Counted from the stretch's first letter, positions 1 to 6,485 are shown. The stretch is 7,640 nucleotides of DNA from DASCNA01 sp036011305 (GCA_036011305.1 DASCNA010000009.1:1-7640); one strand, 5' to 3'. A program made the numbers and translations. Notes: a model not told the origin generated them from the sequence alone.

Positions 1-265
1 TGCTAATAAATTATATGTAAAAGAAGATGTAGCCAAAAACAAGGAATTAAATCTGCCACAGCTTCCCAGTTCCTGTTATGATGCAGGAAAAATGCTGCTG
101 AAAGATAGAGAAATATATGAAAAATACAATGTGTTCCCAGCCAGTATGATAGATGGTTTAGCAGAAGAACTCATGAGTTTTGATGATCAGAACCTGAGTG
201 AAAATCTATTTGGTGACGGTGATGCACTGCAGGCACTGGTTGATGATCATCTGCATTGTGGATGA
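1..265 (+). CDS. Probable glutamine synthetase, C-terminal end only (5' truncated by window)
   Basis: An open frame enters at the window edge (first whole codon at base 2) and runs 87 residues to TGA at 263-265. The visible part contains LPSSCYDAGKMLLKDREIYE, then a VFP-x-SMID segment, a SFDDQNLSE stretch and a tail ending DDHLHCG. This pattern of a Leu-Pro-x-Ser patch, a helix with a KDR/KDRE core, then VFP and a variable C-terminal helix matches my recollection of the last part of long glutamine synthetases (about 500 residues) from anaerobic gut-type bacteria. Those enzymes make glutamine from glutamate, ammonia and ATP in the cytoplasm. The catalytic domain lies outside the window, so no active-site residue can be checked. 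A strong terminator follows 51 bp after the stop, so this gene ends its own transcript. The family call is by resemblance only; another member of the glutamine synthetase superfamily, such as a gamma-glutamyl-amine ligase, is possible. Confidence 0.6.
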   Translation, partial: ANKLYVKEDVAKNKELNLPQLPSSCYDAGKMLLKDREIYEKYNVFPASMIDGLAEELMSFDDQNLSENLFGDGDALQALVDDHLHCG

Positions 266-315
266 TATAGGATAAGATTGTCTATAATAAATCGCTTCAC
301 TTGTATAATGTAATT

Positions 316-340
316 AAGGTCCTTTAAAGGACCTTTTTTT
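316..340 (+). terminator. Rho-independent terminator after the glutamine synthetase-like gene
   Basis: Bases 316-335 form a perfect 20-bp palindrome, AAGGTCCTTTAAAGGACCTT. As RNA it folds into a 7-bp stem (AAGGTCC/GGACCTT) with a TTTAAA loop. It runs straight into five more T residues at 336-340. Position and structure fit termination of the upstream gene. A TATAAT lies just upstream at 304-309, but I found no convincing -35 box for it. Confidence 0.85.
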
Positions 341-363
341 CTAGTGATATAACTGCAATATTA

Positions 364-375
364 AGACATGTGTCT
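364..375. promoter_or_regulatory. Short dyad AGACA-TG-TGTCT, possible operator
   Basis: A perfect 5-bp inverted repeat with a 2-bp centre lies in the 186-bp gap between the terminator and the permease gene. It is followed by a low-complexity AAAATTA/TAATTTT inverted repeat (381-397). Either could be a protein-binding site for control of the permease-aminomutase operon. A 12-bp dyad can arise by chance in AT-rich DNA, and no regulator gene is visible. The rest of 341-526 is AT-rich spacer without a coding frame. Confidence 0.2.
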
Positions 376-453
376 ATTTTAAAATTAAAATAATTTTATT
401 TTACGACAAATGGCTTAAATATTGTTTTTTAATTCTATTATCCGCTTATAGTA

Positions 454-482
454 TTGGTTGAAATTATAATATATTATTATAG
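454..482 (+). promoter_or_regulatory. Candidate promoter of the permease-aminomutase operon
   Basis: TTGGTT (454-459) and TTATAG (477-482) are separated by 17 bp and lie 44 bp upstream of the permease start. An alternative is the better -10 match TATAAT at 465-470, which has no good -35 partner. The operon must start in this gap because a terminator lies upstream, but the exact promoter cannot be fixed from sequence in such AT-rich DNA. Confidence 0.3.
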
Positions 483-526
483 TTAGTAGTTTAGGCAGTA
501 TTATCATTTGTAACGGAGAAGTTCAG

Positions 527-1786
527 ATGGAATTTAATAAGCGGCTAACACTTAAAGATATTGAATGGATACTGTTGCAGTTTGGCTGCTGTATTGGTAT
601 AGCAATCGTATATGTCCCCATACAGGTTGCTATTGCCGGAATAGGCCCCTTAGTACTGGCTACTGCTGTAATTTTTCCTGTTATGTACATATCACTTAAA
701 AATGTATCCATGATTGTTGTTGAAGAAAAAGAGAATATAGATATTACTTTTATATTCAGAAAAAGACTTGGTAAATTCTTTGGTTTTCTTGCCACAATTA
801 TGTATTTTCTTACTAGTTATACTGTAGTTATTGGTTATGCAATAATTCTGCCAACATCTGCCGGGAATGCATTAACTACTTTTCATATAACAAAAATAAA
901 CTATAACAACAGTTCGATTTTTGCTTTTATTGTACTTTTGGTGCCGTTTATAATAATGATGACCAAAAAAGACCTGATGCTGAAAATCGTTGCGGTAATA
1001 GTCTATCCGCTCATTATAGCTATGCTTATTGTAGGTTTTTACCTAATACCTGAATGGAGCATGTCAAATCTTTATGAACCTGCAAGTGTTACTGAATGGA
1101 TAAAAGGTTTCCTCTTGGCATTTCCAATGCTGGTGTTCGGGATGAATTACTGTCAGTCTATTTCTCAAATGGTTGTTTATTACAAAAAAACTGATATGTC
1201 ATTGGAAGAAATGAAATTCAGAGTAAAAAGAAACATATTTATGGCAACTTTAATTATTTTAATATTTGTAATGTTTTTTGTTTTTTCCTGTGATTTTTCT
1301 CTTACGCTGAAGAGTGCTATAAAGGGACTTGATTCTAATACTTCAGCTTTAAGCCTGATTGCAGCTGCAAATCATCTTCCGTTTCTTAAATATACAGGTC
1401 CAATTATTGTGCTGACTGGGCTTTTAAGTTCATTTATTGGATGTTTTTTAGGAGGGATAGAGTCTATTTCAGGTATAGTATCACAGGTAGTGCAAGTGGT
1501 TTTTCCAAAACTGAAAATAAATAACAGCATTTTGGATTTTATTTCTTCTGTCATTATTTTGTTTTCTCTGTTTTTGGTTGCTATCGGCGGATTTAAAATG
1601 CTTCTTGTTACCGGAATATTAATAACACCCTGCATAGCTGCTTTTATCTTTCTTATACCTTTCATTTTTAAGATAATTTTAAATAGAAATAAAAGAGACT
1701 GCAGGGGAATTACATTTGCTAAAACCATGTTCATTATAGGCATTTTCGCTTTGTTTTCATATTATGTTGGAATGCTGATTCATTAA
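527..1786 (+). CDS. Amino-acid permease of the HAAAP (SdaC/TdcC-like) family, 11 membrane helices
   Basis: A 419-residue inner-membrane protein, the usual length for the hydroxy/aromatic amino acid permease family, whose members are proton- or sodium-coupled carriers for serine, threonine or aromatic amino acids. I count about 11 hydrophobic helices at residues 15-36, 39-64, 84-108, 131-146, 152-174, 190-216, 237-255, 289-312, 336-352, 357-384 and 397-417, the number expected for HAAAP. Helix 1 has the family-type GIAIVYVPIQVAIAG segment (SdaC/TdcC have G-AIGAGVLFLPI). Helix 6 has FPMLVFGMNYCQSISQMV, like the IPVMVFSFNHSPIIS segment of SdaC. Helix 8 has the TGP...SSFIGCFLGGIES segment, like GP...SSFFGHYLGTREG. 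The start is set by GGAG at 515-518, 8 nt before ATG. The gene is 27 bp upstream of a KamA-type aminomutase, so it probably carries that enzyme's substrate or product (inference). Substrate and direction cannot be read from sequence. Confidence 0.85.
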   Translation: MEFNKRLTLKDIEWILLQFGCCIGIAIVYVPIQVAIAGIGPLVLATAVIFPVMYISLKNVSMIVVEEKENIDITFIFRKRLGKFFGFLATIMYFLTSYTVVIGYAIILPTSAGNALTTFHITKINYNNSSIFAFIVLLVPFIIMMTKKDLMLKIVAVIVYPLIIAMLIVGFYLIPEWSMSNLYEPASVTEWIKGFLLAFPMLVFGMNYCQSISQMVVYYKKTDMSLEEMKFRVKRNIFMATLIILIFVMFFVFSCDFSLTLKSAIKGLDSNTSALSLIAAANHLPFLKYTGPIIVLTGLLSSFIGCFLGGIESISGIVSQVVQVVFPKLKINNSILDFISSVIILFSLFLVAIGGFKMLLVTGILITPCIAAFIFLIPFIFKIILNRNKRDCRGITFAKTMFIIGIFALFSYYVGMLIH

Positions 1787-1799
1787 GGATTCATAAATT

Positions 1800-1805
1800 A
1801 GGAGG
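1800..1805 (+). promoter_or_regulatory. Strong ribosome binding site of the aminomutase gene
   Basis: AGGAGG, a full match to the anti-Shine-Dalgarno core, lies 8 nt before the ATG at 1814. It is much stronger than the permease's own GGAG, so the cytosolic enzyme may be made in excess over the membrane carrier from the same mRNA. Confidence 0.85.
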
Positions 1806-1813
1806 ATTCGATC

Positions 1814-2959
1814 ATGGAAGAGTGGAAAAAACAACTTGCAAATTTTGTTGATACTTTGGACAAACTGAAAAAATATATCAACGTTACTTCTGATGAGGAA
1901 AAGGCCGTTAAAACTTTAAAAACTAAATGGGGTATGACTCCATATTTTGCCTCTTTGATGGACAGAGATGATCCAAATTGTCCTATTAGAAAGCAGATGG
2001 TTCCATCTATGAAAGAAAAAGTAAATAGATATGGTATGAACAACTACCTTATATGGAAAGAAAACCGGGCTACAGATGAAGTAAGGCCTGATTCAATAGC
2101 ACGACAGTATCACGACCGTGTGGCTTTTACAGTCACTGAGACATGTACTGTTTACTGCAGACACTGTTTTAGACGTGAGCTTGTGGAAGATAAAAGTCTT
2201 TCGCTTCGTTTCGATGTTGAAGAAGGCTTGAAGTGGATTAGAGAGCATAAAGAAATTCGTGATGTTTTAGTTACAGGAGGAGATCCATTCTTGCTTTCTG
2301 ATGAAAAGATAGGGTATCTCGTCACTGAACTTCGTAAAATAGATCATCTTGAAATGATACGCTTTCACACTAGAGCTCCTATTACTCTTCCTCATAGAAT
2401 AACAGAGGGATTGATGAAAGTCTTAAGGCCTTATCACAGGATACCGATTTGGGTGAATGTGCAGTGTAATCATGCCAAAGAAATTACTGAACTAACTGCT
2501 GAGGCTGTTTACAAATTGTTGTCCTGCGGTATAAGTGTTGGTAATCAAGGTGTCCTGTTGAAAGGTATTAATGATGATGTTAAAAGTTTTAGGGAATTGC
2601 ATTTGAAACTTCTTGCTACAAGAATCAGGCCCTACTATATGTTCTATTGTGAAGCTGTTCCAGGAGTCGATCATTTTAGAACTCCTGTTGAAAAAGGCGC
2701 TGAACTTATAAGAGATGCAATTAGAGGACATGTAAGTGGTTTAGCTCAGCCTATGTATGTTATAGCAACCAATGTAGGTAAAATCCCTCTGATGCCTGAT
2801 TATTATATCATGGGACACGATGATAAAGAGTATCATCTAAAAAGCTATGAAGGGATACTGACTTCAATACCTGTTATTCCTGAAGACAGTGATTCTTATA
2901 AGCAGTATGATCCCCATAATTCAAATAAAAAGAAAGTAAAAGAATTAGTAGAGACTTAA
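1814..2959 (+). CDS. KamA-family radical SAM/PLP 2,3-aminomutase (lysine/glutamate 2,3-aminomutase-like)
   Basis: A 381-residue cytosolic radical SAM enzyme. The N-terminal helix region (W-K-x-QL...L-x-KL-KKYIN-x-T, then MTPY...DPNCPIRKQ-VPS) is the classic lysine 2,3-aminomutase (LAM) lead-in. The radical SAM cluster motif is C111-TVY-C115-RH-C118, with SAM-binding GGDP at 155-158 and a LAM-like HTRAPITLP-RIT stretch at 185-197. The PLP lysine is K323 in GKIPLMP, matching the LAM GGGGKTPVMP lysine. These enzymes shift an alpha-amino group to the beta carbon using SAM, a [4Fe-4S] cluster and PLP. Odd points: LAM Asp293 aligns with E280; LAM Asp330 falls on A318/N320; the loop before K323 is two residues short; the LAM zinc cysteine (Cys268) is D255 and the C-terminal CxCxxC is absent. 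EpmB is shorter (about 340 residues) and lacks this tail. The family is firm; the substrate is not. Co-transcribed with the upstream permease. Confidence 0.88.
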   Translation: MEEWKKQLANFVDTLDKLKKYINVTSDEEKAVKTLKTKWGMTPYFASLMDRDDPNCPIRKQMVPSMKEKVNRYGMNNYLIWKENRATDEVRPDSIARQYHDRVAFTVTETCTVYCRHCFRRELVEDKSLSLRFDVEEGLKWIREHKEIRDVLVTGGDPFLLSDEKIGYLVTELRKIDHLEMIRFHTRAPITLPHRITEGLMKVLRPYHRIPIWVNVQCNHAKEITELTAEAVYKLLSCGISVGNQGVLLKGINDDVKSFRELHLKLLATRIRPYYMFYCEAVPGVDHFRTPVEKGAELIRDAIRGHVSGLAQPMYVIATNVGKIPLMPDYYIMGHDDKEYHLKSYEGILTSIPVIPEDSDSYKQYDPHNSNKKKVKELVET

Positions 2960-2981
2960 TGAAATATAATTATGATTTATG

Positions 2982-3035
2982 ACAATTAATAAAGCCTTTA
3001 TTTGGTGATTTTAAAATAAAGGCTTTATTAATTGT
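2982..3035. terminator. Bidirectional terminator between convergent genes (22-bp perfect stem)
   Basis: Bases 2982-3003 are exactly complementary to 3014-3035, leaving a 10-nt loop at 3004-3013. The core AAAGCC/GGCTTT supplies the GC pairs, and the AT-rich flanks give a U-rich tract in either direction. It begins 22 bp after the aminomutase stop and lies 11 bp beyond the stop of the opposing GH57 gene, so it can end both transcripts. Confidence 0.9.
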
Positions 3036-3046
3036 TAATTTGTCTA

Positions 3047-4837
3047 TTACAGAAATAAGTAGTTGTCGTTGCCCAATGCTAGTACTTTCTGGGTATTCAA
3101 TTCGCTATTATGGTTGAAGAGGATATATGAAGGCCACGTATTAATTTTGTTGCCCAGTTCTAAGCCTTCCAGAGGGGTTCCTTTTAAAATGTAAAACCTC
3201 ATACTCATGGATTTAGTGTGTTTTGCCAAGCCTTCTCTGAAAATTACCTTGCCTTTATTCAAATCACATTTAGCAGCTAAATGTTCAACACTGCAGTCCT
3301 TGATTAAACTGTATCCGTTTCCGAGGTACAGGTATCCGTTGGAAAGAGGCAGTACTGGGTTATGTTTCAGGTTTGTGGGTACTTTTACTGAAATTCTCTC
3401 ACCTGCGCCGGCTGAATATTGTAATCCGGTTTTTGCGCTGTCAAATTCTATAATAACATTGCCGTCTTGAGGACGTCTGCAAGTTATGTCCAACTGGTAT
3501 AAATCGTCAGTTATTTTTTGACATGATGCTGTATAGTTTTTCGCCCTTACATCAAACCATACAGGGGATAATGAATCTTTTTTTTCGGCTTTATATTCAT
3601 TTTCAACTTTGCTTATTTCACCGTTTTTTGTATTCACTAATATTTTTTCTTCGCCAAGTTGCATGAATCTTTCAGATTTATATACAACATTATCTGCTAT
3701 TTTTTTTGCCTCTTCAGCATGTTTTGCCGTATAACGTATTTCCTCTTTCCGTGGTGTCCATCCTGTAGAGTCTGATACTTCCGATAAAAATAACTGTTTC
3801 CATGCATTTTTTATCTGGTTCATCATAACTGAAATATCTACATTGTCCTTTTTAATTTCATTGACCAGGGCTTCTGCGAGAAGAATTTTACCTCTTGCCT
3901 GGTAACTTAAAGCACGTGTTATGCCGTCAGTGTCAACCCCGCTCTGTTTTCCCATCCATGTGTATGGGCCTTCAGTCTTGTTCATGTTCCATGTACCTTC
4001 AGGGACATATGGATAGTCCACTATTTTATAGTCAGGATCATTTTTAAGGATATTGACGAACTCACTGATTGTAACAAACTTATATCCTTCATTTAACAGT
4101 TTTTTGTAATTATCTTTGTTTTCTTTTGCAACAGATGGCACAAGTTTAAAATCGCTGTTAAGGTCTTTTGTTAAAAAGCATTCTCCATCATCCAGAAATG
4201 CCCATTTCCATTTAATATTTCCCAGATCTTTTTTCCCTGAACCTACAAAAACCAGAATTTTATTTAAACCGTAATGTTCATACCCAAGTGGTTGTAGAAT
4301 ACCGTAATACCATTTGAACGGATCAAAATCGCAACTGCTGACTGCTATATTGTAATTGCCTTGAAGGACAGATGCATATGCAGGAGTCCACTGTAGTTCC
4401 TGTCCGTAGAATACCTTAGAGCGTTTAATGTTATATTTCTTCAGTAACTGGTCAGATAATTCAATTGATTTTGCAAGATCTTTAGCTGGATATGCAATAA
4501 AAAATTGATCTGAATAATGTCCAACTACCAGTTCTATTTGTCCACTGTTGACAAGTTTTTTAAGCAGGTTAAAAATATCAGGGTGCTGTTCTGCCAGTAC
4601 TTTTATTGCATATCCCTGTATCTCTATATCAGATTTGTATCTAGGATTTGCTTCAAAAAACTTAAGAACAGGATAAAAATCGTCAATAATTATTCGATTT
4701 TGAATTTTTTCATTTCCTGCTACATACTGCAGGTTAAAGTGAAATAAACCCAGAGCATATTTTTTTACATTCTGCCCTAATAAGCTGAAGCTTGCGAGAG
4801 TAAGAATAGATATAAGTATAAGTTTTACAATTTTCAT
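3047..4837 (-). CDS. Exported GH57-type glycoside hydrolase (alpha-glucanase/alpha-mannosidase-like fold)
   Basis: 596 residues. Residues 1-22 are a signal peptide: MK-x3-K, a hydrophobic core of about 15 residues, and an LLGQ end without a lipobox cysteine, so the product is periplasmic or secreted. The GH57/38-type catalytic domain shows a first-strand histidine motif (LFHFNLQY, 31-38), then FFEANPRYKSDIEIQGYAIK and SGQIELVVGHYSDQ (98-111). E147 in FYGQELQWTP is the likely nucleophile. DDGE at 216-219 matches the DGE signature carrying the acid/base aspartate. GTWNMNK...TWMGKQ (281-297) and SEVSDSTGW (352-360) resemble GH57 regions 4-5. Residues 390-596 form a beta-rich C-terminal domain. 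GH57 enzymes are retaining enzymes acting on alpha-glucans, galactosides or related glycans; the substrate here is unknown. The start is supported by AGGAG (4848-4852), 10 nt away. The gene stands alone, divergent from pdxS. The first motif lacks the usual second histidine and the WFWW of AxSDWFWW is degenerate, so it is a distant subfamily. Confidence 0.72.
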   Translation of the reverse strand: MKIVKLILISILTLASFSLLGQNVKKYALGLFHFNLQYVAGNEKIQNRIIIDDFYPVLKFFEANPRYKSDIEIQGYAIKVLAEQHPDIFNLLKKLVNSGQIELVVGHYSDQFFIAYPAKDLAKSIELSDQLLKKYNIKRSKVFYGQELQWTPAYASVLQGNYNIAVSSCDFDPFKWYYGILQPLGYEHYGLNKILVFVGSGKKDLGNIKWKWAFLDDGECFLTKDLNSDFKLVPSVAKENKDNYKKLLNEGYKFVTISEFVNILKNDPDYKIVDYPYVPEGTWNMNKTEGPYTWMGKQSGVDTDGITRALSYQARGKILLAEALVNEIKKDNVDISVMMNQIKNAWKQLFLSEVSDSTGWTPRKEEIRYTAKHAEEAKKIADNVVYKSERFMQLGEEKILVNTKNGEISKVENEYKAEKKDSLSPVWFDVRAKNYTASCQKITDDLYQLDITCRRPQDGNVIIEFDSAKTGLQYSAGAGERISVKVPTNLKHNPVLPLSNGYLYLGNGYSLIKDCSVEHLAAKCDLNKGKVIFREGLAKHTKSMSMRFYILKGTPLEGLELGNKINTWPSYILFNHNSELNTQKVLALGNDNYLFL

Positions 4838-4888
4838 TATTCCCTAACTCCTAAATAAAATTAAAAATAAACTAAATCTAGATATAAG

Positions 4889-4924
4889 ATTATAAAATGC
4901 AATTAAGTTACTGAACATATTATA
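4889..4924 (-). promoter_or_regulatory. Candidate -10 elements for the GH57 gene
   Basis: On the minus strand TATAAT occurs twice, at 4919-4924 and 4889-4894, 52-87 bp upstream of the GH57 start. Neither has a good -35 hexamer at 16-18 bp, so only a promoter region is claimed. AT-rich composition makes chance matches likely. Confidence 0.3.
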
Positions 4925-4990
4925 GTAAATATTTGTCGCATTTGCATTGTTTATTTGTTTCCTCCTGTTTTTCCTTGGAAATTTAATTAA

Positions 4991-5030
4991 TTGATTTGCA
5001 TATGTATTAATATGCATAATAATATGCATA
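4991..5030 (+). promoter_or_regulatory. pdxS promoter with overlapping operator-like repeats (2x TATGCATA)
   Basis: A possible -35 TTGATT (4991-4996) and -10 CATAAT (5015-5020) are 18 bp apart, 56 bp upstream of pdxS. Overlying them are two identical 8-bp palindromes TATGCATA at 5011-5018 and 5023-5030, 12 bp from centre to centre. An inverted repeat TGCATAT (4997-5003) / ATATGCA (5010-5016) shares the same core. A protein bound here would cover the -10 box, so repression is the natural reading. PdxR-type MocR regulators control pdxST in several Gram-positives, but no such gene is in the window and this is not a known PdxR site. Confidence 0.4.
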
Positions 5031-5075
5031 GGAAAAATTAATTTTATAAATAATGAATTTATGTAGGAGAAGATT

Positions 5076-5954
5076 ATGGACAATCTATTTGAAACAAAGT
5101 TAGGTCTTGCAGAAATGCTTAAGGGTGGAGTTATAATGGATGTTACTAATGCTGAACAGGCTAAGATTGCGGAGGATGCAGGTGCTGTTGCAGTAATGGC
5201 TCTTGAAAGGATTCCATCTGATATTAGAACAGCAGGCGGTGTGGCTAGAATGTCTGATCCATCAATGATAATAGATATTCAGAATACAGTTTCCATTCCT
5301 GTCATGGCTAAATGCAGAATTGGTCATTTTGCCGAAGCCCAAATTCTGGAGCAGTTGAAAATAGATTTTATTGATGAAAGTGAAGTACTTACTCCTGCAG
5401 ATGATAAAAATCATATATATAAACATGATTTTAAAACTCCTTTTGTTTGCGGCTGCCGTAATTTAGGTGAAGCTCTTAGAAGAATAGGTGAGGGAGCTGT
5501 TATGATCAGAACCAAGGGAGAAGCAGGAACAGGTAACATTATTGAAGCAGTCAGACATATGAGACAATTGATGGATGACATCAGACATTTAACTGTTTTA
5601 ACAGATACAGAACTTATGAGTGCTGCAAAAGAAATGGGAGCTCCTTACTCTCTTGTACAGCGTGTTGCAAAGGAAGGTAAACTTCCTGTGCCAAACTTTG
5701 CTGCCGGAGGAGTTGCTACTCCTGCTGATGCTTCTTTGATGATGCAGCTTGGAGCAGAAACTGTATTTGTGGGTTCAGGTATATTCAAGTCTTCAGAACC
5801 TGCAAAAATGGCTAATGCTGTAGTCAAGGCTGTAACTTATTTTGAAGATCCAACTGTATTGTTGGAAGTTTCAAAAGGATTAGGAGAAGCAATGAAAGGG
5901 CTTGAAATGAGTGAAATTCCTGAAAACGAACAAATACAGCATAGAGGTTGGTAG
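5076..5954 (+). CDS. pdxS: Pyridoxal 5'-phosphate synthase, lyase subunit PdxS
   Basis: 292 residues, the normal family length (about 290-297), and an uninterrupted match to the family. PdxS is the (beta/alpha)8-barrel subunit that forms a dodecamer and condenses ribose 5-phosphate, glyceraldehyde 3-phosphate and ammonia into PLP in the cytoplasm (DXP-independent route). Visible signatures: MDVTNAEQAKIAEDAGA with the conserved Asp D22, RIPSDIRTAGGVARMSDP (45-62), the Schiff-base lysine K79 in PVMAKCRIGH, FIDESEVLTPAD (98-109), FVCGCRNLGEALRRI, and K147 in RTKGEAGTGN. D22/K79/K147 correspond to Asp24, Lys81 and Lys149 of Bacillus subtilis PdxS. Phosphate-site glycines FAAGGVATPADA and FVGSGIF are intact. 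AGGAGA at 5065-5070 sets the ATG. Its ammonia comes from PdxT, encoded three genes on; two acetyltransferase genes lie between them. The C-terminus is short and ends RGW. Confidence 0.98.
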   Translation: MDNLFETKLGLAEMLKGGVIMDVTNAEQAKIAEDAGAVAVMALERIPSDIRTAGGVARMSDPSMIIDIQNTVSIPVMAKCRIGHFAEAQILEQLKIDFIDESEVLTPADDKNHIYKHDFKTPFVCGCRNLGEALRRIGEGAVMIRTKGEAGTGNIIEAVRHMRQLMDDIRHLTVLTDTELMSAAKEMGAPYSLVQRVAKEGKLPVPNFAAGGVATPADASLMMQLGAETVFVGSGIFKSSEPAKMANAVVKAVTYFEDPTVLLEVSKGLGEAMKGLEMSEIPENEQIQHRGW

Positions 5955-5980
5955 AAGATAGTTATAAGAAGAAGAAAAGA

Positions 5981-6436
5981 ATGAATATAAGAAAAATTAA
6001 AAAAGAAGAAATGCCTGAACTGTTTGAACTTTACTCTCATTATACAGACAATTCTGAGAACCTGATTCCGATTACTGATTCACAGTATAAACAGATATAC
6101 TCAGATATAGAAGCTAATCCAGGAGTAAATTACTTTGTAATGGAAGTTGACAATAAAATAGTGTCAGCATGCATACTTTCGATTACACCATCGATATTGC
6201 GAGGTGGTAGTGGCTATGGAGTACTTGAGCATATGGTTACGCATTCAGACTATAGGCGAAGAGGACTGGGGCAAAAAATTCTTGAGTTCTCTCTAAATTT
6301 TGCCTGGTACCATGGATGTACGGAAGTAATGTTGCTTTCAGGAACTAATCTTGAAGTGGCCCATAAGTTGTATGAAGGTCTTGGCTTTGATAAATTTCAA
6401 AGAAAGGGATTTATTAAATTGAAACCTAAAAAATGA
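5981..6436 (+). CDS. GNAT-family N-acetyltransferase (first of two between pdxS and pdxT)
   Basis: 151 residues from the ATG at 5981. The same frame extends upstream to a TTG at 5948, overlapping the end of pdxS, but that adds only a Lys-rich stretch and its purine run AGAGG abuts the TTG with no spacing. The ATG gives the typical GNAT opening MNIRKIKKEEMPELFELY. The ribosome site is weak (AAGAAGAAAAGA), which with the 26-nt gap suggests translational coupling to pdxS. The acetyl-CoA pyrophosphate loop is R92-R-R-G95-L-G97 after the strand LEHMVTHSDYR, and the C-terminal helix and strand AHKLYEGLGFDKFQRKGF carry the usual GNAT LYEGLGF signature. It should transfer an acetyl or other acyl group from CoA to an amine in the cytosol. 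The substrate cannot be named. Its place inside the PLP-synthase operon hints at a substrate related to vitamin B6 or amino acids, or is coincidental. Confidence 0.85.
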   Translation: MNIRKIKKEEMPELFELYSHYTDNSENLIPITDSQYKQIYSDIEANPGVNYFVMEVDNKIVSACILSITPSILRGGSGYGVLEHMVTHSDYRRRGLGQKILEFSLNFAWYHGCTEVMLLSGTNLEVAHKLYEGLGFDKFQRKGFIKLKPKK

Positions 6437-6473
6437 TTATATAAGTTGAACTGTATCACATATAATAATATTT

Positions 6474-6479
6474 GAGGTG
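6474..6479 (+). promoter_or_regulatory. Ribosome binding site deciding the start of the second GNAT gene
   Basis: GAGGTG is 6 nt before the ATG at 6486. The frame could be opened earlier at GTG 6477, but that GTG lies inside this ribosome site, so the ATG is preferred. Confidence 0.7.
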
Positions 6480-6485
6480 CTGAAA

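Noticed and set aside
283..309. Two TATAAT boxes (283-288 and 304-309) just before the first terminator
   Set aside because: No -35 hexamer at proper spacing; transcription from them would run directly into the terminator.
523..2043. Long open frames antisense to the permease and the aminomutase
   Set aside because: They lie opposite well-supported genes, have no ribosome sites or recognisable motifs, and are explained as shadows of the coding strand.
1814..2959. Aminomutase as EpmB (elongation factor P lysine aminomutase)
   Set aside because: EpmB is about 340 residues and lacks the LAM-like C-terminal segment (EGILTS...). No epmA or efp gene is nearby.
5031..5075. Riboswitch or attenuator in the pdxS leader
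   Set aside because: The leader is only about 45 nt, AT-rich, with no stable stem or terminator.
5948..5980. TTG start at 5948 extending the first GNAT gene by 11 residues and overlapping pdxS
   Set aside because: The added residues are Lys-rich and unlike a GNAT start, and the only purine run (AGAGG) touches the TTG without spacing. ATG 5981 fits the family better.
6446..6466. Internal promoter before the second GNAT (TTGAAC ... TATAAT)
   Set aside because: The spacer is only 9 bp, far too short for a sigma-70 type promoter.
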